This document shows positions 1 to 11,587 of a stretch of DNA of 64,000 nt, in pieces. The notes beneath the pieces were generated by a model, which saw only the letters and a list, made by a program, of their open reading frames with translations, was not told the DNA's origin and searched no databases. The translations under genes were made by a program, and so were the position numbers. Position 1 is the stretch's first letter, and every line of letters begins with the position of its first letter. The DNA lies in assembly GCF_000237925.1 (NCBI RefSeq), contig NC_031495.1:46661262-46725261 (forward strand). The letters run 5' to 3'. This stretch comes from Schistosoma mansoni (lineage: Eukaryota > Platyhelminthes > Trematoda > Strigeidida > Schistosomatidae).

Positions 1-70
1 GACCGTCCAGTGTTTCCAGGTTTTCGATGGTGGTCTAGCTTCAATTGACTCATGCTTTCAATTATGAAAT
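1..70 (+). repeat. SINE2 3'-end fragment
   Basis: This matches the 3' tail of the SINE2 copies at 9421-9485 and 58375-58440 (cleavage-site stem 'cgtccagtg', then a tail with 'ggtctagcttcaattgactc'). The tRNA-like head lies outside the window or is missing. Confidence 0.7.
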
Positions 71-107
71 AAGATAATTGTTTACCAAAGTTCTACTACA
101 AACTCCG

Positions 108-795
108 CTATACCGATGGCCAAGGTATTGCGAGTGATTGCACAAACTTCTTTTGGATACCAAGGTTCGGTTTGTGAATATGAATTGCGATGGCTTCAGC
201 TGTGTGCAATAGACGGGCTCGTAAACCATGCGGCAAATTTGATGGAATATGGTGGATAACCTTAAAAGCTTTATTCAGTTCAACCTGATTACCTATGTCC
301 ACCAAGTGAGCGAGAATAGAACTCTTAATCACTTTTACCTGTCCTTTGCTCAACCACGACGGATGATGTTCTGTTATTCGTTGATGAACTTGCCAAATTG
401 TACGCCCTATATAACTGGCTCCACAGGAGCAGTTGAATTGGTAAATACACATAGATGTGGCGAATTCAGGCAATCTGTCTTTATTTACAGTTCTTATTGT
501 GGGGCGGTTGTAGAAGACGGTACTCAGTCGGGTTGCATTAAATGTTTTCTGTACTGCGTTTCTTAACCTCTGTGTCACGATTTCTTCCTTTGCATCATTT
601 AAGAATTGTAACTTTAGGAACAATACCTACTTTGGAGCGGTAGGTATCTTAGGCCTTCTTTTCGTCTCCTTCATGTGTTTGTCGATGAATTTCATTGGGT
701 ACCCATTCCTACTAAGCAAGTTTCGAATATTAACCAATTCATCTAAAATAATGTCATCCGAGCAAATCATCCTAGCACGATGAATCAGGATATAT
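108..795 (-). pseudogene. Penelope-like element, C-terminal RT tail plus GIY-YIG endonuclease (broken)
   Basis: Reads on the minus strand. The open part (623 to 108) carries a GIY-YIG-type nuclease core: CSCGASYIGR, then an ITEHHPSWLSKG segment, and a C-terminal stretch with AEAIAIHIHKPNLG. This is the endonuclease that ends the single ORF of Penelope-like retroelements, where it nicks target DNA. The usual GIY triad is replaced by CSC-x-YIG, as in PLEs. Upstream the same frame continues as the RT tail (DELVNIRNLLSRNGYP, then HMKETKRRP) but is interrupted by an in-frame TAG at 627-629, so this copy is dead. The rest of the RT is absent. Confidence 0.8.
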
Positions 796-1013
796 ATATA
801 AGCTAAAACAATTATGACATTTCCTTCTTTAAAACTGACTGATTATGAATAATTATCAATATTTACCCTATTCATGTGACTAATAATCAATATAACATAA
901 TTCTTTTAAATGATGAAATGAAATTACCAGAGCAACAAAATGAGTTAAAGAAGTGAATACTTTATTAGAAAAGTCAATTATTATATTGAACTTCTTGAAG
1001 TATTTCAACAATA
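796..1013. other. 5' flank of gene A
   Basis: AT-rich sequence upstream of the first ATG of gene A. No CpG island, initiator or spliced-leader acceptor could be assigned with confidence. Confidence 0.3.
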
Positions 1014-1467
1014 ATGTGGAAGTTACATTCATGTATACTTAGCATATCTATAACACTTTTAATTTTTATTCATAATATTATTATGTTATGTAATTCAATG
1101 TCTCATCTACCAACGAATCTAGTTTCAAGAGAAATAGATATAGAATTGGATACAGTACATCGACTAGAAAGTCATTTATCTCCAAAAATTATTTTCATAT
1201 TATGCGGGTCATCGATATGTATATTTTATTGGATTATTGTTTTGATAGTCAGATTAAACTTCAATTATTTGGATTATTATCAGCAAATAATTAAAAATTA
1301 TTTAAAATATCTTTGGAATTTATTAATCCTACCTTACACACTGTTCTCATTAGTGCTTAGCATTTATACGATGCTAATTCTGATAGATGATATAAGTTTA
1401 CTAAAAGATGATATTTCAAACTATATGTATAGGATAATTGATGCTATTGGATCGACAGAATTTTCAG
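1014..1467 (+). CDS. Gene A exon 1: tetraspanin-like TM1-TM3
   Basis: First coding exon of gene A, encoding residues 1-151. The start MWKLHSCILSI aligns with the gene B start MLYQHICILSI at the same distance from TM1, which supports this ATG. Three hydrophobic segments are visible: about 4-26 (TM1), 58-81 (TM2) and 100-124 (TM3). A short loop (EC1) lies between TM1 and TM2 and a short basic or aromatic turn between TM2 and TM3, the topology of a tetraspanin. The donor is TTTTCAG|GTAGGC, leaving phase 1. The exon 2 acceptor restores the frame exactly (G|TG = Val). The ORF would otherwise run on to a stop at 1553, but gene B breaks at the equivalent place. The primary sequence is strongly diverged; the tetraspanin call rests mainly on the paralogue. 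Confidence 0.8.
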
Positions 1468-3334
1468 GTAGGCATTTTAAAATAATTGGTAATGAACTAT
1501 TTGGTTTGGTTAATTCTATTACAAGTAAAGGAAGATCAATAAAAGTTGACTAATAGATAAGCATTTGAAATTCGAATGATATTATATTTAATAGTAATTA
1601 TAAGAAAACTATCAGTTACTCACATCTAGTGCAAAACCTAACATATATGCGCATCATTTCAAGTTGCTAACCACAGGGATAAAACTACTAGGATAAACGA
1701 CAAAATAGTAGAATTAATAAGAGTTACTGAAGTAGTAAGAAATATTAGATATGCAGAACAGGATTCCAGAGAAAATTGATTTATGGAATCTAAAATATGA
1801 GATAGTTTATAAACTCAAGGTCTAGGAGAAAAGGAGCTAGAGTCGTCTGTGGAAGCCTTTAAACGATACCTTACATTCATGATCTATTTATGTCCATCGT
1901 TTATTCTTAAAATCATTGCTTGCTAGGAACAATCAGTTATCTAGGCATAATATAAGCCTAAATTCAATGTTATCAGTTCGCTAGACTTAGGCCAGCTGAT
2001 CGATCAGGTTGTCTTTAGGCCAAACTAGGCGTACTGACGTGAGTGTTAAAATAACGTTCCATGATTAAGACGGTTGAGCGCCATTCCAGTGATTTCATAC
2101 CTGGCGCTCAAAATGGAAGTCCTAGGTTTCATCACTTGCTGTAAGATGGATGCATAATACTAGGTAGCCTGAAATAGTGTTGTGGCATCTATACTGAGAT
2201 TTCTCATTTATACCTATTTTCCAGTAGGATTCATTAGATGGTATTTCAACAGAACAATCTCTTTAACGCTTTATAGATTTAATATTTTGAGGAAAATGTC
2301 TAGAGCGATTTATTAATCTACTTCGTAAAAGTTGATCGTATAAAATTGGTTTAGATGAGAAAAGAATTATTTGAAGTTCATGATGTACGTAACCAAAAAC
2401 ACAAGTCCAAATGTTTGTAGATATGTCAAATAAGATAATAAAATTAATGGTAGTTTCGAGATGATATCGAAATAGTCATTTCAATGATGACAATATTAAT
2501 GTTTATAAGGATTAGTCAAGGTGTTATGAAGGATCTGAAAAGAATTAGATGCATGTATGGCTAAGATGATGGGGTCATCATTTATATTATCACTTCACTA
2601 CTATTTTACACTTACTAATAATTTTGTCTTCTTGTCTACCCTACGATCAAAATATAGACAGGTCATTGTGGTTAAATACGTCATTAACTCTATATTATTC
2701 TGAACTTACGTAAGTTACACTCCCATTATTGTGGTTAAGTACTTGAAACCATTCTAACAGTAGACCACATTTGTAAAACATTTTATCTATAAAAGATTTA
2801 GAGCATATGAATAAAATTCATTTGGTTATTCATTAAAGAAACATATATTGGAGTGCATCATGAATGAATGATTGGAATTCCGCAAGTCTGCTTGACGGCA
2901 GTTTCTACAACATCTAGGACTGAAATAACACTTACTTATTCCTTATGTACAGGAGTGATTAATCTGGCTTATAATTACAAACATAGTATTCATTAAAATA
3001 TTAATCAGACTTTAGGTGCACCATTGGACAAGTGGTAGTAGCTAAACTTGAAATCACTACCTTCAAAGACGAACACCAGATGATTTCACTTGTTCAGTCT
3101 CTCAGATTATTAGAAAAACGAAAGAATAGAGATATGCTAAGTAAATAGTATATTAGTAATAGCTTTCTTATTACACTATCCAGTGTTTCATAGCATGAGG
3201 AGGATGCTGTTTTGATAACCCGAAATACCTAAAAAAGTTTAAAAACTGTTGTGAACACCCTTATTTTACTAAAAACTCTATATCTACGTTTTGTTTTCCT
3301 TTTCTGTTAAAAGAATAAGGTGTATCTTAAGATG

Positions 3335-3480
3335 TCCTGGTACGGCCGAGAATGGGGAGAGTCCGCTCTCCCTCTCGAAATGCTCCCACATGGCCACGCG
3401 TACATAGCCTCTGCCAATAAAGTCCTACTCACTGCCTTCTGTGGCGGGGTCGGGTGTTGTCTACGAAATTGAGAGGACAA
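3335..3480. repeat. GC-rich repeat-like block
   Basis: The composition jumps well above the surrounding AT-rich intron, with sharp edges, as expected for an inserted element. I cannot assign it to a family from sequence alone. Confidence 0.3.
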
Positions 3481-3769
3481 AAAGCGAATGTCCAGCGCTT
3501 GTTCTTTATCTAGATGATTATAAGTGTTTGTAACTTTCGACTTTTAAACTAGGTTCTCAATGAACTCCACTTTCTTCAGTTTGGATAGTCAAATTTTATC
3601 ACGAGATTTTATGATTTTTAGTGTGTTTAAAGACTAATGAAATACATTTTTTACTTTTTTAGTTTACAACATTAAAAACTAAATTTTTCCATAATTATAG
3701 TTGGACGTTGTCTGTTCTGTAGTATTGATTGAATCCTGTCAATCAAGTTAAAATATGAACACTTGTCTA

Positions 3770-3930
3770 AGTGCGTTGACCTCGAGTGTACCATGTTGAG
3801 ATGTAAGGTGGCGATTGGAGGTAGTTGGCAGAAAACTGTGGACTTACGTTTCCAGCTATTTTGCGCTCGTCAGCAAGGTATGCTTGTGACCTTGAGGGAT
3901 TGATATTTCCTGGCGGATTCAATAACATTT
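3770..3930. repeat. Repeat-like block shared with 7130-7440
   Basis: Contains 'gagatgtaaggtggc' and 'cagcaaggtatg'. Related words occur in 7130-7300 ('cagcaaggtgtacatg', 'caccttacatctca'), so both are probably fragments of one dispersed repeat. The family is unknown. Confidence 0.35.
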
Positions 3931-4388
3931 TCCTTTAAATTAAGTGAAATATGATTGACTAGAAGAGTAGTGATTTCTATAAAATAAACTATTTTCAGAT
4001 CGTTGCGAACACTTTTTAAAATGTACATAAAATAATTAATTGAAAATGTTGTAAAGGAGTAAATTTCTGAGAAGTGACGTTTTTCGAAATTATTTTATGG
4101 ATTACCATTATAATATATATTTATTGTACAGTTGTTAAATAGGTGGATAATTATTATTTCTGTATACTTCGCAATATAATCTTCTTCTAGATCCATTAAT
4201 TATTACGTTCCTCAATTATTGCAAACTAATCATTCATCTACTAATCCGATCTCCATCACTTATGGTTTGAGTATGTATAAAATATGATTTCTTATTTGGG
4301 GTATATTTTGATTTAATAGTTTATGTATGTTGTTTTATTGAAAGTGTGAACTGATTTAATTTTTTCTCCTTTTGTAAAAAAAAATTAG

Positions 4389-6187
4389 TGAATCGAACAA
4401 ATCAACTTATCAATCACTTAGAAAGGTTACAATATGATTTTACTTGTCGTGGTGTTGAATCTCAAATTAACTGGTTATTGAACAAATATTCACTTTCAGT
4501 CAATTATTTGAAAAGCTTTCATTTTCATAATCATACTATTATAGAATTATCGTCTGATCTATGGAACTTTATCAAACAAACAGAATTCTTACTGATCAGT
4601 AGTTGTGGTCATAATAGAACAAATCAATGTTTAATGCAAACGCTATACCCACATAATGATTGGAACAATAATAAAATCACTTTTATTATACCTGTTTACG
4701 AAAGTGATTGTACAACATCTATTACTTTGCAATTGGCCAGTGAGTTGAATTCTGTAGTGTGGATGTACTCAAGCTTAAATATTGGTTTACATATAATCCA
4801 GTTATTTCTGGACATAAATACGTATGCAAATGTTTTAGCAAACATTCCATGCAAAAAATGGTTTATTCGAATTCCGGAACCTCGTTCAAAAGCTTCTATC
4901 CAACACAATATTAGATTTTCGCCCCATGAAATAAGGAACAATACACATATCAATGATTCTCATACTCACACTCATGATTTCATGTCAACTGGAGATGAGG
5001 AAATGTCAGCCAAAACGTTAAGTCATCCTTTGGATTTCATCAAAGAGTGTAATGATACTCAGATACTTGAAAATGAGTTTAAAAAGAATGTAGACAGTTT
5101 AAAAATAAGATCACATAAGCAAACTAACGGTTTAAGAGGACATCTTAATATCAGAACTACATTAGGACCTTATGATACTAAAGTGTCTTGTTACTGTGCT
5201 AAAAAGTCATTCCTCTTTGGACCAGCTGGTTATGTTTCTAACTTAAAGTTACTGAAAGTATATCAAAACTTTCATTTATATATTAAGTCAAGTGAAAAAG
5301 AGCTTGATAATTTACTTGATAAAGTATATGCTACTAAAAATACGAATATTGGATGGACATTAAAAGATTCATCAAAACAACAACCGTATGTTATTTATGT
5401 CCCTAAATCGGATTTCAAAACGAAAAAGCTAAACGAATATAATAAGTTTCGATATTGGCTGGAAAAAAGATGGCCGTTCCTGGAAGCTTTAATTTATGAT
5501 GATAATGACAAGGAGGATAAGAGGGTCAACCACATGCACAGAAATTATTTAATATTTATTCTACGATGTATCTTTTTTTTAAGTTTTGGTTACATATTAG
5601 GCAAGATGATAGTTTTAATTATTAGAAACATTTTCTATACCAGTGTTATGGCGGAAGTCGAGTATCTAACCGTTGAAAACCATACAGAAGATTCTTGGAA
5701 CAACACAAAGCATATTATGGAAGCGTATAAAATTATACAAGAGGTTGAGGAACGAGCAGATATGTTTATCATGATAACAATTGTTATAGGTACTTTAATT
5801 TCGTCACGTGTACGTTGTTTATCATTATTAGTTATACCAACATTTGGATTAACAGTTGGTCATATACTCGTTGCAAATCAATTGATACACACATCATTTA
5901 TCGGACCAATGGCATCAATTGATCACAACCTGAATACATTGAGAAATGTTTTCAGTTGTTTAAACGAACTGAATCATAATGTTTCAAGGGTTTCTGACAG
6001 TTCAAATCATGCCGATTATACGTATTATGATGTGGGAAATTCATCAACTGACTTGATTCTGTCCTATAACGCACCAAGTTATGTACCCACTTCTTTAAAA
6101 ATATTGCGATTGATGAATGAAGCTGGTAGAGATTTGAGCGAAGCAATTTCCAAGTATCAATACAATTTACCTTCGTTGGATAAATTG
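4389..6187 (+). CDS. Gene A exon 2: tetraspanin loop + TM4 fused to DCST N-terminal membrane region
   Basis: Encodes residues 152-751 of gene A. The first part is the tetraspanin large loop: CRG at 171-173 where gene B and typical tetraspanins have CCG, then W180, SSC near 222, and C259 before a hydrophobic TM4 at about 273-292. A long hydrophilic linker follows (about 245 residues against about 140 in gene B), with a His/Thr-rich patch (HTHIND...HTHTHD). Membrane segments at about 538-563 and 609-632 then lead into SSRVRC-LSLLVIP (RVRC 625-628) and IGPMASIDHNL (GP 657-658). These match the 'fRC..ll..P' and 'l.GP..n...N' signatures of DCST1/DCST2 proteins (sneaky in Drosophila, SPE-42/SPE-49 in C. 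elegans). Acceptor ATTAG|TGAATC, donor AAATTG|GTAAGT, phase 0 out. Tetraspanin and DCST parts lie in one uninterrupted exon, so the fusion does not depend on splice prediction. Confidence 0.85.
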
Positions 6188-7129
6188 GTAAGTAAAATAA
6201 AAAAGTAACCACTTTTTATTTAATTAATATGTTATTGACCAAAATTAGAGAAAAGGAAAACAAAAAAGAGAGAAATTGTCACTGATTGGAAGTGTTCTTT
6301 ATTCTAAACATGTTGATTTGAAGATCGTAATACTAGATGAAATGAAATATAGTTGAGAAGATGGAAGATACATGAGGTAATACCTTTATCGTGGTTATGG
6401 AAATTTATCTATGCCTGATCTTTCTCTAAATCCATAACATGTGATTCTTTTTTATTTGTTGTGATTTGTCCACTGTTCTTTTTAAATATAATATCATAGT
6501 TTTATCGTTGTTTTCATGATTCCGTGCAACTGTAATGAATTTCAACTTAAAATGCTTGAGTATTATGATAGACGATTTTAGTCTTAGTTTTAAGTGGTAT
6601 TCTCGTTTATTATAACTTTACTTTAGAAAATCGTTGGTTTATTGTCGAGTGACATATGTGAATTTCTTTTCCTGTCATTATTTTTGGTGGTTGGATTCCA
6701 GATCTTTTTTAAAAGAAGAAATGTTATCTATTTGTTTCGTATTTTAAAGTTGAATGTAGTTAGAGAAATGAGATTGACTAGATATATTTATTTTAGATAC
6801 CTAAAACGCAGATGTGCTCATTTTCAGATTTTCCCAGACTAGAATGATTTGATTTACTCATTTGTTTGGGTAAAGATATCAGGAAAACTGATGAGACTTC
6901 TGTTCTATGACCTTTTGATGTTTATTTTAACCATGAGTGAACAGTAATTATTTGTTATTAGACTCAGGAGATTTATCAAGTACTTTTTGTTGTATTTGAA
7001 GACCAAATTGACTTCAAAAGTCCTTTAAATTAACGTGTATAAGCGCAAGAACAACTGTTTGAATAGAATACTATAAATTTATTTCATTTTTAAGTTAGTG
7101 GTTGGAAGCAGTATACAGTAAACTCTGAG

Positions 7130-7440
7130 CCTAAGTTTCGTGCCATTTAACAGTCGACAGCAAGGTGTACATGGAGTCTGCCAGAGAGCACCCATTCCCT
7201 CAGAACCACTCGTAAACTTCACTAACGGATGTCAAATGGAATAAAACATAGGTTCAGGATTTCATGTAGACTACTTCAAACACCACCTTACATCTCATTA
7301 TAGTGCACGTAATGTCGAATCACTTAGATTAGTGGCCACATTACGATTCGGTCGACTGAATTCGCTTGGCATTAAGAAGGATTTGATGTATATGACATCG
7401 GTCACTATTCAGCAGTCAATCAGTTGTAAATTCATTTTGT
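7130..7440. repeat. Dispersed repeat fragment
   Basis: Higher-GC patch sharing short words with 3770-3930. Family not recognised. Confidence 0.3.
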
Positions 7441-8325
7441 TTTATATGATTCTTGCCCAGAGCTTGCAAACTGTGCTAGTTTCATATCAGAAATTATACG
7501 TATAGCTTGACTAATTTATAAAAATGAAGTTTGACAGTAATTAATATGAACATGTTTCAGCATAATCTATGAATACTACAAATAAAGTTAACTAGATTGA
7601 ACGAGATGCTACGATTAAAAAAATATCATACGATAAGTAATTTTCCAAAAAACACCGAAAAGAATCATTACAAAAAATCACAGGATTATATAATTAAATA
7701 AATAAACGTAGATTAATGATAAATAAGAATGAGTCCAATATGCCTATTTGAAAAAAAAATTAAAATTTCGAGCTGAAGGAGACTTGAAGATGGTATAATT
7801 AAATAAAAGATTTAATGAAATAATGATTCTTTGACTAGATCAAGGGTAGATTTACAACGTTTCCCATTTGAACGCTAATAAGATTTAAGTCTAGATAGCT
7901 ACATTCTCAAAAAGTCCGAATAACAACAATGTAGTGATTTGAAAATCCCTTGATATATACCATTGAACGTCAACTCTTTGGAACAAGTTTATTGAACCAC
8001 GTCTCCGTCCTGTCAGTTTAGCTGCTATGGTAGTTACGAGTAATTTTATGCACATACATCCGAGTTATAAAACAGTGGCGATTGTGGACTTTAAACTATA
8101 GTAACGCACTCATATAAGGTTAAAATATCTAAATACATTCTCAGTGAAAGAAATGTATGGTGGTATAGATAACCATTTATTTCAGTTAAGTTCATTTACG
8201 TGACTTTAATAGGATAAATGATTGAAATTTATGGAAACTAAGTTGAAAAAATACTTTTAAAATTCTTCGTTTAAAACAGGTTATTATAACTTTTACTTGA
8301 GCAGTTGCCATTATCTTGTTCCCGC

Positions 8326-8535
8326 CAATCAGAGAGGAGGGAACTTATGGATCAGAGCAATAATACTCGATAAACTGTATGAGCAGTCTTGAGTACTGAT
8401 CGGTCCTGCTTTCTGCCTAGCTCAGCCAGTTAAGTCCAGAACACCAATCTCAGCCTCTGCAGTATGAATCATTATCCACACACATACTGGGCTTATATAT
8501 CACAGCCAAATGTGGCTGTGAATAGAGGGAACAAT
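8326..8535. repeat. Possible LTR-type fragment
   Basis: A sharply bounded higher-GC block with 'gatcggtcctgctttctgcc' and a CT/AG-rich middle, unlike the surrounding intron. It looks like a retroelement end (for example a solo LTR), but no TG...CA boundaries or target duplication could be fixed. Confidence 0.25.
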
Positions 8536-9119
8536 AATTAATAGACTAAGGATAACTCAAGAATGGTAAATCGTATAGTAATAATCAATGGGTCAAAATA
8601 AAGCTCATAATAAGAGGGATACGAATATGAATAGTTTAGTTACTTAGCAATTATACAATAGGTCCATAAACAGTCCTCAAATGTTACCATTCATAATTCT
8701 CTTCGGGATATAACACAAGTATTTTAGAGAAAATACTTATTTTTGAATAATTTATTTTTCAAAGCTGAACAACCATATTTACAGAAAAAAAAATCAGTTT
8801 CAGTTTGAAAGGAAACCGTTTGTTAGTTTTACTGATGAAGATCTATTTTGTTATTCTATTCTTCTGTGCAATGATTTTGTTTGATTAAATATGACCAAAT
8901 GCTAAGGCAAATAATTTAATTTGGTGTGAAAGTTGATGATCAACAGAAAAGTAATTGTTACTGAACTTATTAGCTGTTTTGTATTTTTGATTAAATTCAC
9001 TGTTCTAAAATAAGAGAATAATGGGGTCACATCAAATCTGAGTTGTATTAGAAGGAGGTTTTGTGAAGATTTTAGTAATTTTACGTAGTTGAAATCATGA
9101 GTCAATTGAACCTTCTTCT

Positions 9120-9490
9120 AATAATGATCATATGCTCATTAGTGATTGGCTCCATGAGGTATTTCCTGGAGTTCCACTGAGAAGGAGTGACCAGTGGAGT
9201 TCAATCAGGTCTATTGGGAGATATAAACTCACTGAAGACATTGGTGAATGGTTGCTCAGTTTCGTGGATCAGTTGAAATTAGACATTAACACCGTTGGAT
9301 GCCAGTTCAGTGGTCTAGTGGTTAAGCGCACGCGCTCGAAACTGATAGGTCCTGTGTTCAAATCTGGCGAGGCGGGATCGTGGATGCGCACTGCTGAGGA
9401 GTCTCACAATAGGACGAAATGGCCGTCCAGTGCTTTCAGGTTTTTGATGCTGGTCTAGATTCAATTGACTCATGATTTCAACTATATAAA
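9120..9490 (+). mobile_element. SINE2 copy (tRNA-derived, hammerhead-bearing)
   Basis: A 5' module (9120-9290, also seen at 44985-45190 and in part at 56655-56740) is followed by a tRNA-like Pol III promoter. The A-box-like 'cagtggtctagtggttaagc' starts at 9308 and the B-box-like 'tgttcaaatctggc' is near 9354. A hammerhead module at 9388-9433 and the 3' tail 'ggtctagattcaattgactc' follow. An open frame of about 108 codons across it (9132-9458) is incidental. Confidence 0.8.
9388..9433 (+). ncRNA. Hammerhead ribozyme with intact core (in SINE2)
   Basis: All conserved parts are present. Stem I is GCACTG (9388-9393) with CAGTGC (9428-9433), six Watson-Crick pairs. The core CTGAGGA (9394-9400) fits CUGANGA. 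Stem II is GTCT (9401-9404) with GGAC (9412-9415, one G-U pair), followed by GAAA at 9416-9419. Stem III is the very short ATGG/CCGT (9419-9426), and the cleavage triplet GTC ends at 9427. Other SINE2 copies here carry core changes, for example CTAAGGA at 58344-58350. Self-cleavage is inferred. The minimal stem III suggests action as a dimer, as known for Schistosoma SINE hammerheads. Confidence 0.7.
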
Positions 9491-11040
9491 ATCTGAGCTT
9501 GTTAGTAAACAAATTAAAGCTTGTGATTATGTTGCCTCGAGTTACCCGGTATGATAAGGCGGGGTGGTTTGATTCATATATTCTATCGTCGTACGATAGC
9601 TTCAAGGCTTCAGTGATAGGCTTTTCTATCACCTACCTTTCTCTACTAGACACAAAGTAGCTGTTTGTATACAGTAACATAGTTATGATAGAACAAGTAA
9701 TGTATACGCAAATATCTTTTCACATAACTAACCTCATGTTATGGTCAGTGCCGAAAAGATCATGAAACCTATGAGGTCTACTGCTTGACTGTATTCATTG
9801 GATTTCAAATCTTGACTGATGATGATCCGCAGATCATTCTTTCTCTGGGCATAGGGCAACTTGACATAATTCAACTCGTATATTTATACTTTGGATGCCG
9901 TGATTTCCATTTTATTATCGTATCTTACTTAGAACTTTTCAATTTTGTTATTTATTCATCTTCAAGTCACGTATAATGTCTTTTCAGATACACTAAATTT
10001 GTTATAATTGATCTAACATCCAGTAATTCCATTCATAACACTGTCATTATCGCTATGAAACTGATTTTTCCCCACATGCGTCTCAGTAGAATTAAAGCAA
10101 TTTTGAATTTAAGATGTTTTTACATTCTGTGTTTACTCATAACAGAGCGTGGTTCTCTCTGTAATTATGTGAAACTGATTGTAGAATTATTCGTCATATA
10201 ATTCCCCACGCTTGATTCATGTACATTCGTGATCACAAATATAAAATCTTTGTTGTTATGGAATGCGAAGTAATTATTTACCAGAATGTTAAGTCACTAT
10301 CACGATGTTGATACTATAAATCTTTCTATTAGTAAGGGTAATGTTAAGAGAGTGAAATGTTTCATAGATAAGTGTTTTTACCTGCTTCTTGTATAGCAAT
10401 ATACTGTAAATGTCTAGGCCAGGGAATGACCCGAAATGTACACTAGATTTACGTTAACCATTATAAATTCAGTTCGGAATTTGTTGTATATACCGTATAA
10501 AAGTTGTCGTAATCCTGATTAAGAAACATCTCAGTATTTCTCATTAATTCTTTTATTGATGAAAATTGTGAAACTATAAGAGCTATATTATACAAGTAGG
10601 TTAGACCCAATATGAATAAGCCACGAGCATATTATTGCCACAAAACTGGTAGCTGAAACTTTGTAAACGTAGAGGACAAACCAACTAATATTACTGTAAA
10701 TTATTTACTATATAGTTAATTTCTCTTCCTTAGTTAAACTATTTTTGCATTAAATATGAAGTACAGATATGTTGTGATTAAATTATTACGAGAATCAGTA
10801 TTAGTTCAGTTAAATGCAAACGAGACACAACAGTGAAAGCTGAAAATGTCTGACTTCAAAATCACTGGAATAGTATGTCTCTAGAACATGTCTCAAGTGG
10901 AATGAAAGATAATTAGATAACAAGTCTTTTCAATATTAAAAATTCTATTCCATCACTGAATTCCCAACACCAGTGGTGTAATATTGGTGCAAATATTTCT
11001 TTAATTTACATTCGAATTGCAGCCAATTAAAACATAGTAA

Positions 11041-11219
11041 GCAAAGATGGATAGTGGCTAGCAGGATGCGCGTTTCGTCTTATTTGGGACTAGTCAGCTG
11101 GATGTACCTGCATCTCAGAGTTGATGTTCACTCTAGGACTCGAGCCCAGTACCTTTCGCTTCAACCACCATCGCGTTATCCATTCAGCTACTGAGTCCTG
11201 ATAGCCACTTGCTTGTGAA
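11041..11219 (-). mobile_element. SINE1 (Sm-alpha-like) copy with broken hammerhead
   Basis: On the minus strand it has an A-box-like tagctgaatggataacgc (rc of 11173-11190), a B-box-like gggctcgagtcctag (rc of 11133-11147) and then a hammerhead module. The core reads CTGACTA (rc of 11091-11097) instead of CUGANGA, so the invariant G is lost. About nine bases of the 3' stem I strand are also deleted. This copy should not cleave. Confidence 0.75.
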
Positions 11220-11245
11220 ATGAGGGGTGAAGTTTAAATTCACTT

Positions 11246-11480
11246 AGTATTGTTTGTTTGAATCTTCCCACTGATGTTTAGGACTGCAACTGGTCAGTCT
11301 CTAATTGGCATATGTGCATACTGTGTGTATTGCCTCGATATAGCCTATAGCCATCTTTGCTTACAATGCTTGTGAATTTAGGCTATATCGAGGCATTACG
11401 TACAGTATGCATATATGCCAATTAGAGACTGACTAGCTACAGTCCTAAACATCAGTGAGAAGATTCAATCAAACAATACT
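11246..11480. repeat. Fold-back: 101-bp inverted arms, 33-bp loop
   Basis: Arm 11246-11346 is the near reverse complement of 11380-11480, with no net length difference. It sits directly beside the SINE1 copy. A shortened version flanks the SINE1 at 38613-38800 in the same relative position, so the fold-back seems to travel with that SINE. Confidence 0.75.
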
Positions 11481-11587
11481 CTTTCAATTAAAACATATTT
11501 TTTACTTTTGAACTGTTGAAAAATGGATGACGTCTTCCTAATGCAAATCGATCATTCTATTTTCTTGTTTACTTTGATTTTGCTTAG

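Larger units (their letters stand above)
1468..4388 (+). other. Gene A intron 1 (2.9 kb)
   Basis: The intron begins GTAGGC and ends in ...AAAATTAG. No convincing coding exon was seen. It holds three patches of higher GC that look like repeat debris: 1985-2190, 3335-3480 (mixed GC-rich block with 'ccgctctccctctcgaa') and 3770-3930. The last shares 'cgtcagcaaggt'-type words with 7130-7300 in intron 2. Confidence 0.6.
6188..11587 (+). other. Gene A intron 2 (5.4 kb)
   Basis: Runs from GTAAGT to TTGCTTAG. Content: AT-rich sequence with no recognised exon, a dispersed-repeat patch (7130-7440), an LTR-like patch (8326-8535), a SINE2 with hammerhead (9120-9490), and a SINE1 (11041-11219) followed by a fold-back (11246-11480). 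Nothing recognisable was seen in 6200-7100, 7450-8320, 8540-9110 and 9500-11030. Confidence 0.6.

Noticed and set aside
9132-9458. 108-codon open frame
   Set aside because: It runs through the SINE2 5' module, Pol III boxes and hammerhead; there is no protein signal.
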